Source: Lancefieldella sp. Marseille-Q7238 (GTDB lineage Bacteria; Actinomycetota; Coriobacteriia; Coriobacteriales; Atopobiaceae). From it: DNA of 64,000 bases. Position 1 is the stretch's first letter, and the number at the start of each line of letters is the position of its first letter. Below, piece after piece: positions 60,575-64,000 of this stretch. Under the pieces are notes generated by a model that saw only the letters and a program-made list of their open reading frames with translations, had not been told where the DNA came from and made no database searches. The position numbers and the translations under genes were made by a program. The stretch spans positions 1,182,530 to 1,246,529 of the forward strand of contig NZ_OX424407.1 of assembly GCF_949152215.1 (NCBI RefSeq), in the 5' to 3' direction.

Positions 60575-61791
60575 AGCATCGTTGACTGTAAAATCAAGTT
60601 GAACAGTCATCATTTACGAGGAGAAGACTTCATGAACCAAATATATTCTACAGCTGAATTCAGAAAGGATAAATTATTTTTTGTTTGAAGAGCATGCTAT
60701 CAAACTCGTCCCAAAGATGGATGAACGCTCAACAGGATTACCAGAGAAGCAGTGTCTTCCACTATAAGGCGAAAGCCAGACAGACTGCTTACGAAAAGAA
60801 CTGCGAAGCTTGCTGCCGTCATTGTGATTTTCTTGAAAAGAGCGCCTTCTTCTCCTATGTAAGAGAGCATTTTTTGAAGACAAATGGTCGCTGGATGTCT
60901 GGTCCATCGCACTCTAAAAGATGGTCTATTTACCAGAGAACAGATTGTCTGTACGAAAACGCTTTACAGCTACGCAGATTTTGGGCTTCTGAACATCAGA
61001 AACATCGATCTTCCGAAAAGTTGCGGCGTTCTCCCAAAAAAGACGCGGGTTCAAGAGAACAAACGGAACCTTGGTCGAAGCATTAAAGCGGTAGGCCAGT
61101 ATCGATGCCCAGACAGAATTCGGACACTGAAAGCAGATCTGATCATCAGGTCAAAAAGCGGCAGTGATGATGCTCTGCTTATCATGATTGAGTGCAATCT
61201 CGTGAGTATTGGGTAATCTATACTCCGAGCTGAAATCTAGATGGTGTCATAGAAGCATTCCAGGAAGTAAGGCTATGGTGCAAAGGGCGTTGGGGCGACA
61301 CCTTCAAGATAATCACCGCAAACAACGACTTCGAGTTCTCGTTGTTACCCGGACTGGAGAGCCTGAGCAATACACTGGTCTATTTTGCACATCTATATAC
61401 CTTCTGTGAGAAGGAATCCGTGAGGCGGCATAATGAGTTGACCCGCAGATTTATCCCGAAAGGTCGAAGGATTGATAGCCTCTCAAACGAGTGCATCTGT
61501 CAGATCAAAGTCTGATGTAACAGTCTTTCAAGAAAAACTTTGATTACAACACTCCGGACGAACTTTTTGAGGATAATCTGGAAAGAATCTATGCTGTCAT
61601 GGCATAACACTCCGTAAGCGCAGGCTCTCAGCTCGTCAAGGCGGCCCCTTGCGAGGTGCCTCCGGCGATCCTGGCCATCTGCTCGCTCTGTGCTTTCAGA
61701 GTAATCAAGAGGAATGTAACCATTCCTTTGGGATAACCATCCTGAGCGCTTAAGACTATTCAACTGTCGATGTTCAACTTGTTATTACAAT
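60575..61791 (+). mobile_element. IS30-family element, right inverted arm (inactive)
   Basis: 1217 bp, transposase frame on the plus strand, the mirror image of the left arm. Segments in order: HYKAKARQTAYEKNCEACC (N-terminal region), then in another frame LYSYADFGLLNIRNIDLP and ADLIIRSKSGSDDALL (first catalytic Asp retained). A third frame gives TANNDFEFSLLPGLESLSN, FAHLYTFCEKESVRRHN and RRFIPKGRRIDSLS. Asp to Asn and Glu to Arg changes remove the other two catalytic residues, exactly as in the left arm. The outer end is TTATTACAAT at 61782-61791. Confidence 0.85.
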
Positions 61792-61895
61792 CTTTTTGGT
61801 TCCTCCGTAACGCTCGATTTCAAAATTGTGATTAGCTTAACAATGATTTAACACCCCTTCTGTTGTACTGGTGAGCACAGGAGAAGGGAGAGCAT

Positions 61896-62063
61896 ATGGA
61901 ATCAAAGCTCGCTTGTGTTCGAAGTTGTCGTTTGCGAATACTGCCAATCGTGTTTTTACTTTTGGGCGGCGTGTTCGTGGTGTATGGAGCCTCTCGGGGA
62001 GAAGTTCAGACCGTTTTTGCAAAAGCGGTCCGTATCTGCCTTGAGTGTGTGGGTATCGGGTAG
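61896..62063 (+). CDS. CD1871A-family CXXC membrane peptide
   Basis: 55 residues from ATG 61896 (GAAGGGAGAG upstream). A basic N-terminus and one transmembrane helix (about 14-32, LRILPIVFLLLGGVFVVYG) are followed by VFAKAVRICLECVGIG at the C-terminus. The CLEC pair is the family's CXXC motif, and the terminal IGIG-like ending is typical of the CD1871A family found in anaerobes. Its stop codon lies just before the start of the polyferredoxin gene. These small proteins regularly occur with 4Fe-4S membrane proteins and TlpA-like lipoproteins; a redox or cofactor role is inferred. Confidence 0.85.
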   Translation: MESKLACVRSCRLRILPIVFLLLGGVFVVYGASRGEVQTVFAKAVRICLECVGIG

Positions 62064-62071
62064 GTGCGCTC

Positions 62072-63097
62072 GTGAATAAGGTAGTTACCGGAGCGTGTAC
62101 TCTTGGAAAGCGGGTATGGTCAGTTATCAGCAGGAGAGGAGTTGTGCAGGCATGCGCGGCCTTTCTTACGAATCCCCATATTCCCAATTTCATCAAAGGG
62201 ACTATTTACACCGGCTCGGCAAAATCGGTCTGTGTACCTGGACTTAATTGCTATTCTTGTCCGGCGGCAACAGGGGCCTGTCCTATCGGAGCGTTTCAGG
62301 CAGTAGTCGGCTCCTCCAAGTTCAGTTTTTCCTACTACATTACGGGTATTTTGATCTTGATTGGAACCCTTCTGGGGAGGTTTGTCTGCGGTTTTCTCTG
62401 CCCCTTTGGCTGGGTGCAGGATCTGCTCAACAAAATCCCGTTTCCCAAGAAGTTTGGTACTAAAAAGCTCAAATGGCTGCGCTATCTGAAATACGTCATT
62501 TTAATCGTGATGGTGTGGGCACTTCCGGCTTTGCTTCAAAACGCCGTAGGAATGGGTGACCCCTATTTTTGCAAGTACATCTGCCCGCAAGGCATACTTG
62601 AGGGAGCGATTCCCCTCTCGCTTGCAGATGAGAGCATCAAAGCGGCTCTCGGCACGCTTTTTACGATGAAATTCAGTATCTTGGCGACAATCGTGCTTTT
62701 GAGCGTTATGTTTTACCGCCCGTTCTGCAAATGGATCTGTCCTTTGGGGGCCTTCTATTCGCTGTTCAACCGGATTTCTATTTTGCAGTATCGCGTTGAT
62801 ACGGACGCCTGTATCAAGTGTGGAAAATGTGCCCGTACGTGCAAGATGGATGTGGATATAACCAAGAACAACGCTGCGCTTGAATGTATCCGCTGCGGAG
62901 AATGCATTAAAGCATGTCCGGTACACGCGATTGATTCAAAACTCATGTTGATGAACCGTGAGATTGCAGCGTCAAAGAAGGTTGCGGCGGCAAAGACCGC
63001 GGCAGCAAAGGCAGCAAGGAGCACGAAGACCGCGGCAGCAAGGAGCACGGCAGCGAAAGCTTCAAAACAAAAGGCCGCTGCAAAAGCGGCACGATAG
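62072..63097 (+). CDS. Membrane-bound 4Fe-4S protein (NapH/CcoG-like)
   Basis: About 341 residues from GTG 62072 (TAGGTG upstream; a GTG at 62045 is also in frame). The N-terminal cytoplasmic CVPGLNCYSCPAATGACPIG is a cysteine cluster. Membrane helices carry CGFLCPFGWVQDLL and CKWICPLGAFYSLF, the NapH-type CxxxCP loops. Two classical 4Fe-4S motifs follow, CIKCGKCARTCKMDVDI and CIRCGECIKACPVHA. The last 45 residues are a Lys/Ala-rich tail (AAAKTAAAKAARS-like repeats) of unknown use. Role: electron transfer across or along the membrane, probably to the TlpA-like lipoprotein. Confidence 0.88.
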   Translation: MNKVVTGACTLGKRVWSVISRRGVVQACAAFLTNPHIPNFIKGTIYTGSAKSVCVPGLNCYSCPAATGACPIGAFQAVVGSSKFSFSYYITGILILIGTLLGRFVCGFLCPFGWVQDLLNKIPFPKKFGTKKLKWLRYLKYVILIVMVWALPALLQNAVGMGDPYFCKYICPQGILEGAIPLSLADESIKAALGTLFTMKFSILATIVLLSVMFYRPFCKWICPLGAFYSLFNRISILQYRVDTDACIKCGKCARTCKMDVDITKNNAALECIRCGECIKACPVHAIDSKLMLMNREIAASKKVAAAKTAAAKAARSTKTAAARSTAAKASKQKAAAKAAR

Positions 63098-63248
63098 TAA
63101 AGCGAGAAGCGCTCTTGCGCTCTTATGAGGCGTGCGCCTCTTTGTAAAGGTATGAACCGTCCGACAGGTCGGAAATCATATGCAGGAAGTGTTACGAATA
63201 CGCAGGATGCGTACTACGTAGAAAGAAAGCGTCAGAAAGGAACCTGGT

Positions 63249-63893
63249 ATGAAAAAGTTCGCAATGAAACCACTGGTGTATGTTTTGGGAGTACTGATGG
63301 CATTCGCCCTGGTAGGCTGCAATGCAAATGCGAAAAAGGACACGGGATCAACGCCGTCAGCCTCAACCGCTGAGCAGCAGTCAAGCTCGTCCGATGTGCC
63401 GCCCGAGGCAGCTTCTAAACTTCACCTGAAGGACGGCGATACGTTCCCCACGCTCAAGGCGACCGACATTACTTCGGGAGAGACGTATGACAACGAGATG
63501 TTCAAGAAGAACAAGGTTACTGTTTTGTCATTCTGGTTCAACGGCTGCACAGGCTGCATAAAGGAAATGCCTTTGCTCCAGGAGCTCGCCGATAGGTACA
63601 AGGATAAGGGCGTCAATGTCTTAGGCGTAAACGCTGAAGCAGCGTATACTGACGACGCAAAGAAGGAAGCTCAGAATATCCTTACGAAGCAGGGTGTGAC
63701 CTATGGAAACATCGCTCTTGACCCCAAGAGTGACGCCGGTAAGGTCATTGAGGGCCTGACGGCATTCCCCACAACGATGGTTATCGATCAGAACGGCAAA
63801 CTCGTAGGTGATCCTATTACCGGCGGCGCTGAAAAACTCGACGGCAGCGAGCTCCAAAAGCGCGTTGAGCAGGCGCTCTCTCAGAGCAAGTAA
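63249..63893 (+). CDS. TlpA/ResA-like thioredoxin-fold lipoprotein
   Basis: 214 residues. The signal peptide ends in the lipobox LVGC (Cys about 24), so it is anchored outside the membrane. The thioredoxin fold spans about 60-205, with the active site FNGCTGCIKEM (CTGC, a CXXC redox pair) and AFPTTMVIDQNGKLVG containing the cis-Pro (FPT). ATG follows GAAAGGAACC. Third gene of the redox operon; it should receive electrons from the polyferredoxin and reduce extracytoplasmic substrates. Gene-order cluster CD1871A-ferredoxin-TlpA recurs in anaerobic Gram-positive bacteria. Confidence 0.9.
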   Translation: MKKFAMKPLVYVLGVLMAFALVGCNANAKKDTGSTPSASTAEQQSSSSDVPPEAASKLHLKDGDTFPTLKATDITSGETYDNEMFKKNKVTVLSFWFNGCTGCIKEMPLLQELADRYKDKGVNVLGVNAEAAYTDDAKKEAQNILTKQGVTYGNIALDPKSDAGKVIEGLTAFPTTMVIDQNGKLVGDPITGGAEKLDGSELQKRVEQALSQSK

Positions 63894-64000
63894 ACCGTAT
63901 GTATATGCCGCAAGCGACTTGGCATGCTCGTCGGCATACTCTGTAATCGGTTAGGCTAGTATGTGAAAAAGGCTGTAAGGACCGCGTCCGAGTCAGGTGC

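Overview
The window looks like a chromosome segment of a low-to-medium GC member of the Coriobacteriia, most likely close to Atopobium/Lancefieldella. This rests on strong AGGAGG-type ribosome sites, many GTG starts, the very long fused acyl-CoA dehydratase activase, a phosphoketolase, and a large load of phosphotransferase (PTS) systems. I infer the taxonomy from gene content; no marker gene settles it.

Layout. 0-7.5 kb: the 3' part of a HipA-type kinase gene, htpG, a Phd/ParE-like toxin-antitoxin pair, an oxidoreductase, then mazG, a DivIC/FtsB-like gene, a Ppx/GppA gene and tRNA-Leu. 7.5-19.3 kb: a carbohydrate island with two paralogous GntR/UTRA regulators, a TIM-like isomerase, YjbQ, an allulose/ribulose-phosphate epimerase, a complete mannose-type PTS (IIA-IIB-IIC-IID), a galactitol-type PTS (IIB, IIC, distant IIA) and a class II aldolase. 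Three intergenic regions share a 24-bp operator-like palindrome. 19.3-31 kb: a DeoR regulator and a long operon with two ascorbate-type PTS sets, a SIS isomerase, a DapA-family lyase, a KDPG-type aldolase, split transketolase and transaldolase. 31-34 kb: an orphan DinJ-like antitoxin, tRNA-Glu and a pair of paralogous helical-repeat proteins. 34-51 kb: iron alcohol dehydrogenase, deoC, psuG/psuK, deoB, deoD, a BMP-type nucleoside ABC transporter, cdd, pyrimidine-nucleoside phosphorylase and phosphoketolase. Together these could take nucleosides in, release their pentoses and ferment them to acetyl-phosphate, ethanol and triose phosphate. 51-56.6 kb: a TetR regulator and the 1591-residue activase/dehydratase fusion. 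57.1-61.8 kb: an AT-rich insertion. 61.9-64 kb: a small redox operon (CXXC membrane peptide, polyferredoxin membrane protein, TlpA-like lipoprotein).

The most striking region is 57092-61791. A 622-codon reverse transcriptase with a YVDD centre and a C-terminal RNxNPxSH HEPN motif (AbiA-like architecture, a phage-defence family) sits between two nearly identical 1.2-kb inverted copies of an IS30-family element. Both copies carry the same inactivating lesions, including loss of two of the three DDE catalytic residues. The result is a 4.7-kb palindromic defence cassette that cannot move by its own transposase and could invert.

A second genome-scale signal is the 8-mer GCGAGAAG (30 exact copies counted by eye on both strands). 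About a third lie in non-coding DNA, where several form inverted pairs in terminator-like hairpins, much as DNA-uptake sequences do in Neisseria and Haemophilus. Intergenic DNA is also full of short degenerate tandem repeats.
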